Below are positions 23,218-34,825 of a stretch of 64,000 bases of DNA, piece after piece. Source of the DNA: Hypoxylon rubiginosum (lineage: Eukaryota; Ascomycota; Sordariomycetes; Xylariales; Hypoxylaceae); contig CADCXA010000006.1 of assembly GCA_902806565.1 (NCBI GenBank), positions 1,736,001 to 1,800,000 on the forward strand, read 5' to 3'. Made by a program: the position numbers and the translations under genes. Under the pieces are notes generated by a model. The model did no database searches, was not told where the DNA came from, and worked only from the letters and a program-made list of their open reading frames with translations. How positions within the stretch are numbered: position 1 is the first letter of the stretch; each line of letters begins with the position of its first letter.

Positions 23218-23750
23218 ATTTCAGATTGGAGGGGTCGGCGGGGCTCGGGGCTCAGGGCGGTCAGGGCTGGCAGTATGATAGTCATGTGATCTAGGGCTGC
23301 AGGTGGGGAGGTGGGACAGTGCAAGCATCGAGCACACAGTCCACAGTGAAAAGGTTAGGTGGGCTGGCGGGGTATCGAAACAGGCACTGTACCGTCTCTC
23401 CTGCGGCATCAGTTCTGATCTGACTCCAGCTTTGGGCCTTTGCATAGGTATGTATCTTTTGTGAAGTCACAGGCACCCTGTTGTCATGTTTGGACCGGAG
23501 GACTACCTTTCTCATAATTACCTCCTAAACTCCCACATCTATGTAGCTCCTTAGATTGATATATCGGAATCATTAGTTTTAAACCCTCGCCACAATTGTA
23601 TATGTCCATTCCAAACAACACCTGGTTCCTCAACCTCCACGCCTAGCATACAGTGTATCTGTCGGCAATGAGATGTTAAAATCAACAACCGTACTGCAAA
23701 ACAGATCGCGCTATACTGGAAACGCACTAGTTTCCCAATCCCACATGAGC
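23218..23750. other. Spacer upstream of U2 and downstream of the Cys-rich surface protein gene
   Basis: Short open frames on the minus strand (23221-23515) are mutually overlapping, low-complexity and without domains. No gene called. Confidence 0.45.
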
Positions 23751-24780
23751 TCAGATTTCATAGCCACCTCTCCCGGAACTGGGCGAACCGCGTAGCGGCA
23801 GCGCAGGAAGCTCTATGTGGTCGAATTCTGCTGCCAGCTCCGGATACCCAGACATCCTATACAGTTCCTGGCGATTGCTAGGAGACGATAGCCTCTGCGG
23901 TGGACCACTGAAAGTTGAAGAGTCGCTCAAAACAGTGTGCTGCTCTCCTTTTCCTAGAGCCAGCTGCTTTCGTCTCGACCGCCAAATTGCCCACCAAATC
24001 CCTCCGATGATGGCTGCGGCTGCAGGCAGGCCAACGCCAAGACCTGCACCTAGCCCGATTGAGGTGGCAGAACTATTAGAGGAGCTCTCGCTTTCTGCTG
24101 GAATAGCACTGGTTGCCGTGGATGGAACTGATGTCGTAGATGGAGTCAACGTCGTGGGTAGAACCAACGTCGTGAATTCAACCAAAGTTGTCGTTGACGG
24201 TCCGGCTATCGAAGACGATTCATCACCCAGAGGCATCGTCGCGATAATAGTGGGCAAAGACGTTATGTTTTCATAATGGAACAAGCTGAGTTCGTTGCTG
24301 CAACAGGCGAATGATCCAACTCCTGTTGTCCCATTGTCGCAACAGTACACGTTGCTTTGATCAATACCGCCGCAAGGCCGGACTCCTGTTCCTGCATTTC
24401 TTATGGCTATCTATATGTCAGTGCCAACTGCTACTTTCATAGCAGCACGAAGAGCAGCTAGATCAGGACTCACCCCAGGGGCAGACGTCAAAGCATGCCG
24501 GGTCGTTCCAAGTATGGTCGGTACACCCTTCTCTTAAATAGTCTTGTACACCTTGGGTTGTCCCCTGGCAGACACCGTTTGACCAACAGACGTTACCCGC
24601 GTTGCAGCAAGATGAATGACCTGTCGTGCGATTGTCACATCTAAATGTGTCTGCTAAAACGGTGCCGTCGATCTTATAACATGTCTCATATTCGCTAGTT
24701 ACTGCGAGTACTGCTACAACTAGGTTCGCCACGATGGATGATCTTGATAGTAAACTGGAACGGCCCATACCGACGATCAA
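23751..24780 (-). CDS. Cys-rich single-pass surface membrane protein (Mid2/WSC-like architecture)
   Basis: Two exons (24780-24474 and 24406-23751) give 320 residues. A hydrophobic N-terminal segment (SSIVANLVVAVLAVTSEYE) acts as a signal peptide. The ectodomain has many Cys residues (HSSCCNAGNVCWSNGVCQG; VYCCDNGTTGVGSFACC), then a Ser/Thr-rich stalk of about 70 residues. One transmembrane helix with small residues (GLGAGLGVGLPAAAAIIGGI, then WWAIWRSRRK) leads to a cytosolic tail of about 75 residues with Tyr-containing motifs. This layout is common in fungal plasma-membrane glycoproteins, including cell-wall sensors, but no named family is certain. The intron GTGAGT...TAG restores continuity at VCPWAIRNAG. 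An alternative start is the Met at codon 5. Confidence 0.8.
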
Positions 24781-25973
24781 ATGGATATTCGGAATATAAT
24801 AGGCGGATAGGCCAATACTGGAGTGGTAGTTGGATGTGGCATGGCGAGAATAAATCTCGGGGTCTGCTCGATAGTTTAACTCTCTCCAGGGTCAATGCTA
24901 CAGCAATTCTGCCGTAACATCAGCCTAGTGAAGGAGCGGAGGGTTACCATTGTGTAACGTGAATGCATCCTCCCGCCGCCACATTGCCCATCTAAGCATT
25001 TCTTACGAGGTAATGTGAAGGGGCAAAATGTTCTCTGTTCCCCTTATGGTTTCTATAGTTGTAAGATTAGTTCTTATTGTCCTCTCAAGCTTCATATCCT
25101 TACCTGGTAGGTAGATATTGTATATGAACCTGAAGTAATTTTCCCTGTCTTGTCTGTTTTGCTTTATTGGTACCTAAGGAGAGGTAGAGATACTGATTAG
25201 CTTTTTAGACTCTTCTCAGCTAGAGGAAGTAAGGAGGAATATATTTGGTATTGTGATCATTTCGTCTAATTTTGGCGTGGTAGGGCTGAGGGGGCCGAGA
25301 AGGAGTTTGAAGCTGAAGGGCACACAAAAGGTCGAAGATATGCTTCATCATATCATCAACAAATAAGGCGTCGACGAGGCATATTTCAGATAGAGAACGT
25401 GGAAGCCAAGTAGAGCAGTGTTACATTGTAAGGAGACTTGTATTAGGGGGTGACATTAGGCTCCATTAGTAACCGTGCCGCACCTATTTACGCGCCTAGG
25501 TGACGCTACACGGCATCAGTTGAAACCCCTTCCCTAATATACCTACCTAGGTAGATTACTATACTTTAGAACAGCAATTGTTTTTTTCATCCTGTCTAGT
25601 TGTTTTCGGTATTGGAATATGTAGATATCCTGTCACTTCTATCGAGCTTTCCCCTTTTCCTCCTCCATTTGCCTCTTCCATTTGCCCCCTTTATTCGCCG
25701 AACGCATTCCCCTGAACTTCCGGGAGGAGCTATTCCAGCTTCAAATCTCAACATATTACCACCCTGAACTCAAGCCACGATCCATTTCATTGCTTACCCT
25801 GTCTTGGCAGAATTCGAAGATGACCTTGCCAGCTGGCAGATAGCATGACAGCTGTCGTGGCCGCAAGCTTATTCTCCGACATGAAGCATTTCGGAGTTTT
25901 GTTATTTTGCTCCTAACCTTCACCACGACATTATCACGCTTCACTTGCTCGACTTCGGATTCGCATAATAAAA
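24781..25973. promoter_or_regulatory. Divergent spacer between the surface protein and DUF952 genes
   Basis: About 1.2 kb between two divergent starts. It has an ACCTACCTAGGTA palindrome at about 25541 and C/T-rich DNA at 25650-25700, likely the DUF952 promoter. No coding potential seen. Confidence 0.5.
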
Positions 25974-26470
25974 ATGGCCCCAGAACCTCTACCAACGTTT
26001 GTCTACAAGATCGTGCCCTCGGCACCTCCGACGCCGATTCCGTCAGAGTACCCGCTTTCGGAGCTTGATCAGAAAGATGGCTTCGTCCACTTGAGTATCG
26101 GTACCCAGGTAAGCATTCCGAATCACTCACCAAGATCGTGGTCGATGCATTTCCTGCTCTCTCGCATTCCCATCATGTATCATATAAAACTAGGTACTCG
26201 TCGTATCTATTTCGATTTATCTAGACACTTACGCGAAACCAGATTCCCATAACATCGGATCTGTTCTTTAAGGAGGCCACCACTATCTGGGTCCTTAAGA
26301 TACGGTTTACGCCCAAATTCCACTCTGCGACAACATGGGAAATCCAGGGGTGTCCGCATTTGTACGGGAACTTTGGCTCTGAAGACGTCGACAGCGTCAA
26401 GGAGTTTTCGCGATCGGGTGGCGAGACTTGGAAGGAGTCTATGAAGAAGGAGGCTGGCTGGCTCGTCTAG
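25974..26470 (+). CDS. DUF952 family protein
   Basis: Two exons (25974-26108 and 26243-26470) give 120 residues. The N-terminus MAPEPLPTFVYKIVPSAPPT is followed by YPLSELDQKDGFVHLSIGTQ; the DGFVHLS motif is the hallmark of DUF952. After the intron come FFKEATTIWVLKIRF, WEIQGCPHLYGNF and a C-terminal WKESMKKEAGWLV. Family length is about 110 residues, so the protein is complete. DUF952 proteins are small soluble alpha/beta proteins related in fold to ADP-ribosyltransferases; biochemical function remains unassigned. The intron starts GTAAGC and ends CAG. Confidence 0.9.
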
Positions 26471-26789
26471 ATCGGTTTAGCGAAAATCAATTCTCATCGC
26501 AGAAATCTTGTACTGATTCTGCGTATCCCAGCTTTCGTGTTAGGGAGTTGGTCTACTCAAAGTTCCTGACATCTTCCCCCCTCATCGTGGTGCTCTTGTG
26601 AATCCATACGAACAGCACAGATATTGATCGATCAACGCTCTGAAGATATATATAGGTACCTAATATATACGAATCACTATTGCTCTACTACCCTACTACC
26701 CCGATGCCCTACGACAGTATTCCGACCCGAGTGCAGTGCTTATTACAATATAAGACGTCCCCTCCCCTTTCTCCCGTGATACATACCAA
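26471..26789. other. Short spacer between convergent genes
   Basis: Two 3' ends face each other; AT-rich TATATA near 26648. Nothing else seen. Confidence 0.45.
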
Positions 26790-28157
26790 CTATAACGAAG
26801 CCAAAAGAATCGGAAGCACGTAATCCTTCGTAAACCGCCACAGCACGCTCGAATCCTGCGTATGCCACGCCGCGCCGTTGTAGAATGTATGCCGTCTCCC
26901 CTGAAGCGCGAACAGCTTCTCGTAAAACCCGTCTCGGATCGCGTCGTTCGACACCATCAGGTTGAAGGGCGCGTGGCTGGCAAATGCGAGCCAGTCGGGA
27001 GTATTTTCCGTCGATATACTCCTCGCCTCCTGGATTCGTTTCACCGTTGCCAAGATGTGGGCTTTGACGTCCTCCTCGGGGAGCACCGCCGGACTGCCGT
27101 AGTAGACTTGGGTTAGCCCCTGATTGATACTAAAACTGTACGGTCTGGGGAGCGTTGGGATGTCGTATGGCTGGCCGGGCGCCGCGGCGTCCATGTTGAC
27201 AGTGAAGCCTGTATTGTTGAGAATTCCAGTGTAGTATCCGTTGGCGGATAGCTGGCTAAACAGCGCCGTCTCGTCTTCCGATAGGTCGTAGCCGCCGAGG
27301 CTGGCGAGTCGTGGTGGGGGTGTGGACACGAGCTTCTTCGCGATAATTAGCTTGCGACCGGCGGGCGTCTGTACGAGGACTTGGACGGGCCCGTTGCCAG
27401 ACCGGTTCATCGATAGGACGGTGGGGTTGAGGAGCACATCCGAGCCTAGAAACGCGGTCACCTTTTGGTATAGTTCTTGCGTGTTATGATGGGATGTCGT
27501 GAGAAACCCCTGGACGAAGCTGTTGATCTGGTCCGAGTTGAGGTATTTGATCATGTAGAGCATGCTGATGTTGAGTATCGGGACGTAGCCTTGGTTCGTG
27601 ATGAATGTCTGCGGGACCATGTCGCTTAGGTTGTACTTGGCCACGAACTCGCCCAAGCTCAAGAGGAGGTCAGGTTCGACGGGATACGTTAGGTTGTAAC
27701 TTTCTTAGAGGGCTAGGTACTTTTCAAGTTGAGCCGCGTAAACGCTTAGTGCGGTATCGAAAGCCTCGGAGCTAGGTGGTGTGTAGTTGAGAGTTTTTCC
27801 CGTGGAGAAATCGACATATTCGGATGTGTTCTATGAGGTTAGGGTCGTAAGGTGGGCGAAGACGATGACGCCGATGTCGATAGTATAGCCAGTGTTGGGA
27901 TCCACGTATGTCTCGGCATGTCCGCCTAGAAAGTCCTTCTTCTCGACAATGGCGACTGTCTTGTTGTAGTCTCCCAATCTAACTGCGGTGTACGTCCCGG
28001 ATGAACCTCCTCCGATCACGACGACATCCCGATACAAGGTGTCGTCGGGACCAATCGATGCCAAGTCTGTGTTTGGGTCTGTACTGTCGCTTCCTGAAAC
28101 CAAGTTAGAGATATAGAACAATGCAAGACCAGTTGTCCAGAGAGCCTGGATATACAT
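26790..28157 (-). pseudogene. Broken FAD-dependent amine oxidase-like gene
   Basis: One minus-strand frame runs from ATG 28157 to a stop at 26790 and would encode about 455 residues, but it contains two in-frame stops: TAG at 27833-27831 and TAA at 27707-27705. The N-terminal part has a signal peptide (MYIQALWTTGLALFYISNLV) and a dinucleotide-binding motif DVVVIGGGSSGTYTAVRL, then GGHAETY. After the stops comes a well-conserved C-terminal flavin amine-oxidase domain (EFVAKYNLSDMVPQTF; WRFTKDYVLPILLASL). No GT...AG intron that would remove the stops is apparent. The segment around the first stop also looks shorter than in relatives (memory-based, weak). Both stops differ from Gln codons by one C-to-T change, as RIP produces. 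A base-calling error or unusual splicing is possible but needs two events. Confidence 0.7.
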
Positions 28158-29250
28158 TCTGGCGGATATTGCGAGAAGACATGAAAGTTATCAGCGTGAA
28201 GGAAATTTGCCGAGTTCTTGTTGAAGTTGGGCAGTGTGACAAGGGCTATTATATAGAGCTTGGAACTGGGTATTCAATTCAACCAATAATTCTCTTAGGT
28301 CCCAAGGTCTTTACTATCCTTCTTCAAAAGAAGGATAGATGCCGACCTATTTATGCCTGAGCCTCGGAGTATCTAATTCAAATAAGGCTTCCATCTTAGG
28401 CGCCGTGGCGCCTTGCTAGGCTGCAATACTGCAGTCCAATTCTTAATCAACCTCTTTCCTTGTATATTCCTATTCATTGTATGGCTCGGAGGTTACTGGC
28501 GATTTCCTAGGTGCATAGTGGATGGCTGACATGAGAAGGCATATGACGACTCGATGAGACAAGCAGAATAAAACGAAAAGGTGCGCACTAGAGCTGGACT
28601 AGTCCCTTCACTGTGTTGGTAATATGCTGGGAATTGGGTACGTTAACCCTGGGGCTCGAAGAGGAATTGTGACGTGAGATACCAAAAGATGACGAAGGAT
28701 CTCGACCATGTAAAATAAACCTCTAGGGTACCCAAGCCAAGAGGACTAGACCGGACTACCTTGAAGAAGAGTTCGTCCAATCTACATCACGTAGAACGAT
28801 GTTAGAACCGCGGGTCATGATGTCTACCAGCTCTTTCGAGCCGTATATGGTCTTAGCATGCTGAACATGAATATCACGAAACACCTAAGAAAGCAGTAGG
28901 CGATGTCATTAGACATTAAACATTAATTGTATCTACCTATCATCAGTGGCGTCGTCCTTTGACAAAGCCAATCTATCTATCATCAGTGGCGTCGTCTTTC
29001 CTTTGACAAAGCCAATCTACCTATCATCAATGGCGTCGTCCTTTGACAAAGCCAACTTCGATGTCGAATTGCTGAAATGTCTTCTTAATTAGGGGGATTG
29101 TCGACTTTCTCGACCACCCCTAGAAATTTCCCTTTTCCATGATTCGATACAAGTTGATATCCTAACAGGTTTTTTTTGTTTTCCTTTTCCTTTTCCTTTC
29201 GTCTCCTTTTCGTATCCGAGAACTTCCTTTAGAATGGTATACTCGAACGT
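28158..29250. other. Gene-free stretch with a three-copy repeat
   Basis: Upstream of the amine-oxidase pseudogene and downstream of the 2EXR-like gene. It carries the 40-bp triplicate described separately at 28932-29055. A frame at 28121-28360 is not convincing. Confidence 0.5.
28932..29055. repeat. 40-bp tandem repeat, three copies
   Basis: Units 28932-28971 (40 bp), 28972-29015 (44 bp, with a 4-base TCTT-type insertion) and 29016-29055 (40 bp). Each contains ATCATCARTGGCGTCGTC and CTTTGACAAAGCCAA. The high identity implies recent amplification. Confidence 0.9.
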
Positions 29251-29279
29251 TGATGTAGAGGATCGGCTCGGACGGCGGA

Positions 29280-30251
29280 TCACTCTATGTGCAGGTGGCA
29301 GTGAGACACGACGACGCAATTGATACCCTTGGCGATGAAAGGGTCCAGGCAAGATAGGAAGAGGTCCATGCGCGTCGTCTTCCACGTTTCGTGGTAATAC
29401 CATGCGTTGTTGCGATACGTGACACGTCTATCGTTGATGTCAAGTGTAGTGAAGAAATCTGTCGAACGTCTCAAGATCTGCGAGAACCTTCGACTAAATT
29501 TCGACTTGAAGGCCGCCTCGTTGTCCAAAGTTAGTTGAAAGCTTCCACCGCGGATTTCGCCGTGCTCGATGAAAATCGAGTTGGTATAGACGTTCGAGGG
29601 TCGACAAATGTCGAGGAAATCCGTGGGCGCTCGTTCAGGTGTGCCATGCTGAACGTAGATCGTCTTCAAAAGTGGAAGACGAAGCAACAGTTGGTGGCAG
29701 GCTCGACTGAGGTTGGACGGAATGAATACTGAAGACGGTACAACCACATTCGAGACCGTTGATAGAACGGCCAGGTGTTGTTCGAATCTCTGTCCCAACA
29801 CACCAGGAAAGTTGTAGACGTTCGTCACGCCTGCCATATCCCTAAGACTCTTATCCGATACGCTCGATGCACTGATCAAGCACTTGAAAGCTTCACCCTC
29901 AAAGACGAACTTGTCGATGGACTTGAGTACGAGCTTAGGTGGCATGTTTCGTTCGCAGACCATATCCACATGGCGGCGTGCGAAGTAGCGGGTACGACGG
30001 TTTGTCTGCAAGAGCGTGAAGAAGAGAGTCTGAATAGAATCTGCCTCGCTGCGAGTGAGTTCTCGGCCGATAAACGTCACGTAGGGATGCTGAAACTTGA
30101 GTGTCCAGATGCGCTCATAGTTTCTGTGGTGTCTCTTGAATGTCGCGGCAGCAGATTCCGCAGCGAACTTCCAGATCTCAGCTAGGAGCTCGTTAGGAAG
30201 CCCAGCGAAAGGCGAGGGTGACTGAACAAGCTGATTAGCTGTTGAGGCCAT
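29280..30251 (-). CDS. 2EXR / F-box-like domain protein of unknown function
   Basis: A single exon gives 323 residues from MASTANQLVQSPSPF. The motif FAGLPNELLAEIWKFAAES (residues about 15-33) matches the N-terminal helix shared by fungal 2EXR and F-box-like proteins (LPxELxxxIW). Then come a conserved-looking TFIGREL/LLQTNRRTRYFARR region and a long alpha/beta region ending HCHLHIE. These large, fast-evolving families are of unknown function; some recruit targets to ubiquitin ligases. The frame remains open upstream to an ATG at 30335, but the residues there look like leader sequence. Single-exon structure and coding-like composition support it. Confidence 0.8.
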   Translation of the reverse strand: MASTANQLVQSPSPFAGLPNELLAEIWKFAAESAAATFKRHHRNYERIWTLKFQHPYVTFIGRELTRSEADSIQTLFFTLLQTNRRTRYFARRHVDMVCERNMPPKLVLKSIDKFVFEGEAFKCLISASSVSDKSLRDMAGVTNVYNFPGVLGQRFEQHLAVLSTVSNVVVPSSVFIPSNLSRACHQLLLRLPLLKTIYVQHGTPERAPTDFLDICRPSNVYTNSIFIEHGEIRGGSFQLTLDNEAAFKSKFSRRFSQILRRSTDFFTTLDINDRRVTYRNNAWYYHETWKTTRMDLFLSCLDPFIAKGINCVVVSHCHLHIE

Positions 30252-30872
30252 CTTGGACGTAAAAGGTTTGAGTGCTCTTTGGATGAAAGCCAAATAGAAA
30301 GAAGTAGTAAGGGGATGCCAGGCTTGAAGTTGCAAAGCAGAAACTTGTCAGGCAAAAGGCATAGGAAAAGGTAAGGAAAAGGCGGACGAGGTTGGAAAGA
30401 AGTTTCCCAATTTTCATCCGACGTAGGGAAAATAACGCGTTGAGCCTATCATACGTTGGCGGTGAAATTAAATACGCTTTTATTCACAAACAACACGTAG
30501 TAGGGGCTCGGTTTAATACATCAGACGCGTGCTTGCCTGTTGCCGCTACGCAACTGTGCTGTCCCTTTTCCAATGCCCTTCTGAAAAACCCTAAAACCCC
30601 CTAAATGAGCCAGACTCCATGCTTCTAAACGATCAATCTCCAAAGCAAGACGTAATTTTTGAGGTTCACGTTGCCTAAGCCACGCACCACGATTTCCCTG
30701 CTCCTTACTGACCAAACACTGTACAAGGTACCTAGCATACCGAGGTACCTAGTATACCAAGGTACCTAGTATATGAAGGTACCTAGGTAGGTAGGCACGT
30801 TCACCTGCCCTTCCACTCCTATTGTACCCTATTGTCGACTGCCCAACCTAAACCCCCTAGGCCTTAGTCCTT
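30252..30872. other. Spacer with a 17-bp tandem repeat
   Basis: Contains the promoter of the 2EXR-like gene and the 3' end of the next minus-strand gene, with a 17-bp tandem at 30725-30792. Nothing else seen. Confidence 0.5.
30725..30792. repeat. 17-bp tandem repeat, four copies
   Basis: Units of 17 bases with core AAGGTACCTAGTATACC at 30725, 30742, 30759 and 30776. The core contains the GGTACCTAG word that recurs between genes across this window. Confidence 0.9.
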
Positions 30873-31370
30873 CTAACCGCGCCATTTTCGAAATAGCCTG
30901 AATTTTTGTGGCCCATCGTTAGCAAGATCGTCTGCTGTTGGTGCACTAGGAGAGGATGGAGAATAATCGCCATCGACAAAGAGGTCGAGGTCGAGGTCGA
31001 GGTTGTCGATGCTTTCTGCACCGTCTTCAGACGAACGTCCAATACTGACATTCGTATCCGCAGGTTTGGCATCGCCCATATCGACGGCACTATCGCCAGA
31101 TTGGAGACCCAAAGCCGAACCGTTGGCCTGTTGCTGATTTGGTTCTTGCGTGATCGTGCCGTGACTTATCATACGCCTATGTTTCGCTAGGATGGATCTA
31201 CGAGTCCTCTGTAACGTTCTTGACGGATCGACATCTTCTGCCGAGATGCAAGCTCCTGGGCTTATATTGGCATCTGGATGGCGTAAGGTAGTGGTATATT
31301 CTGAAAATGCATCCGGAAAGCCAGTATCATAGTTGCGGCTTGTTCGTCGACTGCTACTTGTGCTTGACAT
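30873..31370 (-). CDS. Hypothetical disordered protein
   Basis: A single frame of 165 residues: MSSTSSSRRTSRNYDTGFPD at the start, an internal basic motif RTRRSILAKHRRM, a Gln/Asn-rich piece, an acidic DLDLDLDLF run and an end at KFRLFRKWRG. Composition (Ser, Asp, Ala, Pro) is typical of intrinsically disordered fungal proteins. The absence of long counter-strand frames of better quality, plus a promoter-like upstream region, favours a real gene. I recognise no family, and small exons further upstream cannot be excluded. Confidence 0.55.
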   Translation of the reverse strand: MSSTSSSRRTSRNYDTGFPDAFSEYTTTLRHPDANISPGACISAEDVDPSRTLQRTRRSILAKHRRMISHGTITQEPNQQQANGSALGLQSGDSAVDMGDAKPADTNVSIGRSSEDGAESIDNLDLDLDLFVDGDYSPSSPSAPTADDLANDGPQKFRLFRKWRG

Positions 31371-31942
31371 GGCACCGAATAATTCTGTAGTTTTCTTAGT
31401 CCCAGTTGAAGTGAAGTGATGGCTTATGTAGCTTGGGCTTATATTCAGAATCAGGTAAGACGATTAAGAAGACGATTAATAATTGTGGCTCAGCCCTACG
31501 AGTTTCGTATTGCGGCTGAGGCCGAAAGGTTTTAGGTATCTATGTAGGCTGAGAGTATGATACAGAAGAAAGGAGGCAGTAGAGAAGAGGTCAAATTAGA
31601 GTACATGGAAAAAGCGGAAATTATATACTCTAGAGGGACGACGCGGAAAGCGACAGAGCCCCTTCTCATAAGTTGTGATGGACATTGTAGTCTTCTTTAT
31701 TCTAGTGTTCTAGCCCCTGTTTCCGCTCGGAATGGGTTAGAATTACAAAGTAGACCATGTCCCTAACAGGACATGCTTGTACATGGCATTGACCAAACTT
31801 GATAGGTTGAATTGGCTGTGAAGCGAATGTCGGTTCCTAGAGTAATTGGACAATGTCACTTGACAAAATTGACGACTGTGGCGGGTTTTGTTCCTTGCGC
31901 TTGACAAGATTCGACGTGGCTGCGCCCCAGCTGACGAATGGC

Positions 31943-31969
31943 GCGAATAGTGCGAATAGTGCGAATAGT
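31943..31969. repeat. 9-bp tandem repeat, three copies
   Basis: GCGAATAGT repeated exactly at 31943, 31952 and 31961, with a degenerate fourth copy. Confidence 0.9.
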
Positions 31970-32256
31970 GAATGGTAAGAAGTGAGGAATGAGGAGCAAA
32001 TCGCTAGGCTCACCTGAAAGGAGGTGCTGAATTGCTGAAACCTGGGGCTGGTTTTAATGCCAAGAAATTGACTGGGGTTCGGCCACTTTCTGTTGGATTC
32101 TTGGCAGACTGGTAATTCAACCGCGCGCTTGAACAATTCCACGGGAAGGCCAAAAGATGGGTCTTGGTAATCTAGTGCCGTGTTCCGATCGACGTAGTCT
32201 CGTGACAGTGAAGAGATGTTATTTCTCGGGTTTCGATTTCGGTAGCCCTAAAATGG

Positions 32257-32283
32257 GAGAGAGAGAGAGAGAGAGAGAGAGAG
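32257..32283. repeat. (GA)n microsatellite
   Basis: An uninterrupted GA dinucleotide run of about 13 units. Confidence 0.95.
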
Positions 32284-34199
32284 CAAAAATCGGTGAGGTC
32301 TAGGAATGAGGTCGGGCGGGGAAAGGTCAAGTACATAAATAAAAAAGGATGTATGAAGTTATGTAGGCTCTGCTGCAGAAGGATGCTTCTTAAACCCTAA
32401 CATGAAAGAAAAATCGTGAATGGAGAGCTGACGGAATGACACAACATGGACTTGCAGGAAAGATACGTGCTTGTGCTTTAGCTTCGAAATTTGACTGGTC
32501 TTTACAGTAAGTACGTCCTAACAGATGACTGATGTAAAGTTGCTATAAGGCTGCATGTCTTAGACTTTCAGAGGGGGTTAAGGGTTTTATTGGGAAAATG
32601 CTCGTTGTCTGTCTTGTCTGGTGGATTTAGTGATGTGATCGTCTCCTGAAGTCTTCCAACCTCTACAACTGGATGCCTACCTTATGTAGCTGTGTAAGTA
32701 CTTAGGCAGCGAATGAGATTTATGCACACTACGTAAAATACCTTACACGGCCCATGACGAATTGCTTTAATAATAAGCAGTGGCGACCAGAGAATGGGTG
32801 CATATCTCCGATATTGTGGCACGGGTAATCGGAATTCCTAGTTCTAGCACTCGTCATGTCCGAGGCTTTCAATTCATGTGCCGACCGAAGGGCTATTGAT
32901 TATGTGCGTCGCACGGGAATCACGGCAACCACGGCAACCTAGCGGTGGCCCATCTACCCATTTAAGCCATGTTGGTAACGGTCTGGCTAGGCGGCAACTT
33001 TGGCCGTGGAACATGTCCTGTCAAGACTCTCCACGCCAGCAAAACTGCTGTGTGTCTCAGAAACTAGTGGTTCATGTACCCATAGGGTTTTCGCTGATGC
33101 TATTGGTCTGTCAATTAGTACGTAGGAACTGGCTGACTGGTAGGACTTGTTGGCTGGCTGGCTGGCTGAAGTTTTTGCGTCTTTACACAAACGCCTCAAG
33201 GACGCTTTTGCCGAACCCGAACGTCATGTCCAAAGTTTGGATTGGACGGTTCATACGGACCCGAGCAGCCCCGAGTTGGCGATTTTAGACTCACAGCCAT
33301 GGATGAGGTAAGATTATCCACTATCGGTTAGGTCCGGTCTAGTACTGTACCTACCTGGTAGTGATGTAGGGATCTCCTAGCCAGACACAGGTACATGGGT
33401 ACCTGGAGGGACCCGAAAGCGGCTAAACGGACCCGAATATTTTCCATCCCGCCTTTTTTGACCTCACCTCTTAGCCATCAACCACTTTGACTGTTTGACA
33501 GTTTGATAGCTACCTACCTAGGGAGCAATGGTTTGGGAAGTTGTCTTGATTGGATGATCCGTATGGACAAGAATAAGTTTGTTGTTTGAATTCAGCCCCC
33601 TGTCTTCCTAACTCCCTGTCACAACTCATTGTCCAAGAGATCAGGGGATGAAAGGCTAAAACCTGAGATGTTTGTGTCATGGTCACTTCTTTAAATCTAT
33701 CCCGACCATATTCACTCTTGTCGTCGCCCTAGTACGATCGATCCTCCTTTCCTCTGGGCCTTGGAACTGCGACAACTGTTACCTTTTGGTGACCTTTTCT
33801 GTAAACCTAACTAGACCTGGCTGACTATTAGGAAACACGATCAATTCTTGCGTGACGAGGATTTAGAGAACACAACAGCTCGAAGCGGACCTAGCTACTT
33901 GGAATACGTTCATCTATTTGTCGGTCAGATGGTCGTGCCCAACCCGAGACTCTCATACGGGCGAACGATATCGAGATCTTCATCCAGTCTTGCAGATGTA
34001 CATTTAATCTATGTGCCAACACCCAAAGGCGACAATATGAATGCAACACCGGTGTCAGATTCTTGACGATACATACATCTAGATCTAGTAGCCATGGCTA
34101 TTTCTTTCCCTTTTAAAGACGATACTTGCCTGCTTGCTTCTTGTCATCATTGTCAGAGTCTTGGCCCTAGCCACCCAGATAGATTTACAGGCCTGTTGG

Positions 34200-34400
34200 T
34201 CACCCTGTTGCCTGGATAGGGGTTAAGGGTTCGTCGATACGAGGAAAGGAATGACAAGAGTATAGCCCCCTTGGTCCCTGGGCACTTTGGTCCTCATGGC
34301 CTCTTGTATATGCACGGAGCTGGGTGGCCCCTTAGGTTAGATTCATAGCTCTTCGTGCAACATAGTTTTCCGTATTGCATGGTTGGCCTTGTGACACTCA
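34200..34400 (+). repeat. Dispersed repeat, copy A (diverged)
   Basis: Shares GGATAGGGGTTAAGGGTTCG, then further on CATAGCTCTTCGTGCAACAT and TTTTCCGTATTGCATGGTTGG with copy B, about 400 bases away in the same orientation. Confidence 0.65.
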
Positions 34401-34619
34401 TGATCATCCTCACACGGGAACGGCTGCCGCAGAAGAACTTAACCACCGTATTTCTCGCTCACGGCTTGTCTGTCTGTGCTCCTGGAGAGTTGCAAGCACC
34501 TAAACCCGAAACGGTGGACAACCTAGATAGGCTGGCTAGGACTTGTTATAATGTAACAAAAGAGTTACTGCGAAAGAGACGTTGTATTTCGCCCGGAGGT
34601 TTGGATTCTAGGCTTGTCA

Positions 34620-34825
34620 GGACCTTAACCCTTGCTATCCGGATACTTGTTGGCCACCCTTGGAGCGTATATGAGAGCCACGGGTGTCCCCTTGGCATGG
34701 ATAGGGGTTACGGGTTTCCTAGTATAAGGAAAGGGATAGCTTGGGAGCCAGGCCCCTTGGGTTTATAGCTCTTCAGGTAACAACATAGTTGTTTTCCGTA
34801 TTGCATGGTTGGCTTTGACAAGGCC
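34620..34825 (+). repeat. Dispersed repeat, copy B (best preserved)
   Basis: Contains GGATAGGGGTTACGGGTTTC, AAGGAAAGGGATAGCTTGGG, GGTTTATAGCTCTTCAGG and GTTGTTTTCCGTATTGCATG in that order. The same ordered words, altered by substitutions, occur at 54000-54125 (plus strand) and, for the first half, at 54735-54885 (minus strand). It has no coding capacity. It could be a MITE, SINE or solo-LTR fragment. Confidence 0.75.

Noticed and set aside
23022..23515. Several overlapping 74-100 codon minus-strand frames
   Set aside because: They overlap the U2 snRNA gene and its promoter and have no protein features.
28932..29055. Repeat-spacer look of the 40-bp repeats as a CRISPR array
   Set aside because: Units are directly adjacent with no unique spacers, and the organism is a fungus.
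32878..33288. 136-codon open frame on the plus strand
   Set aside because: Trp/Arg/Leu-rich random-looking translation including repeats of TGGC; no domain or splice-linked partner.
34355..34768. 137-codon open frame on the plus strand
   Set aside because: It lies within the dispersed repeat family and is not kept open in the other copies.
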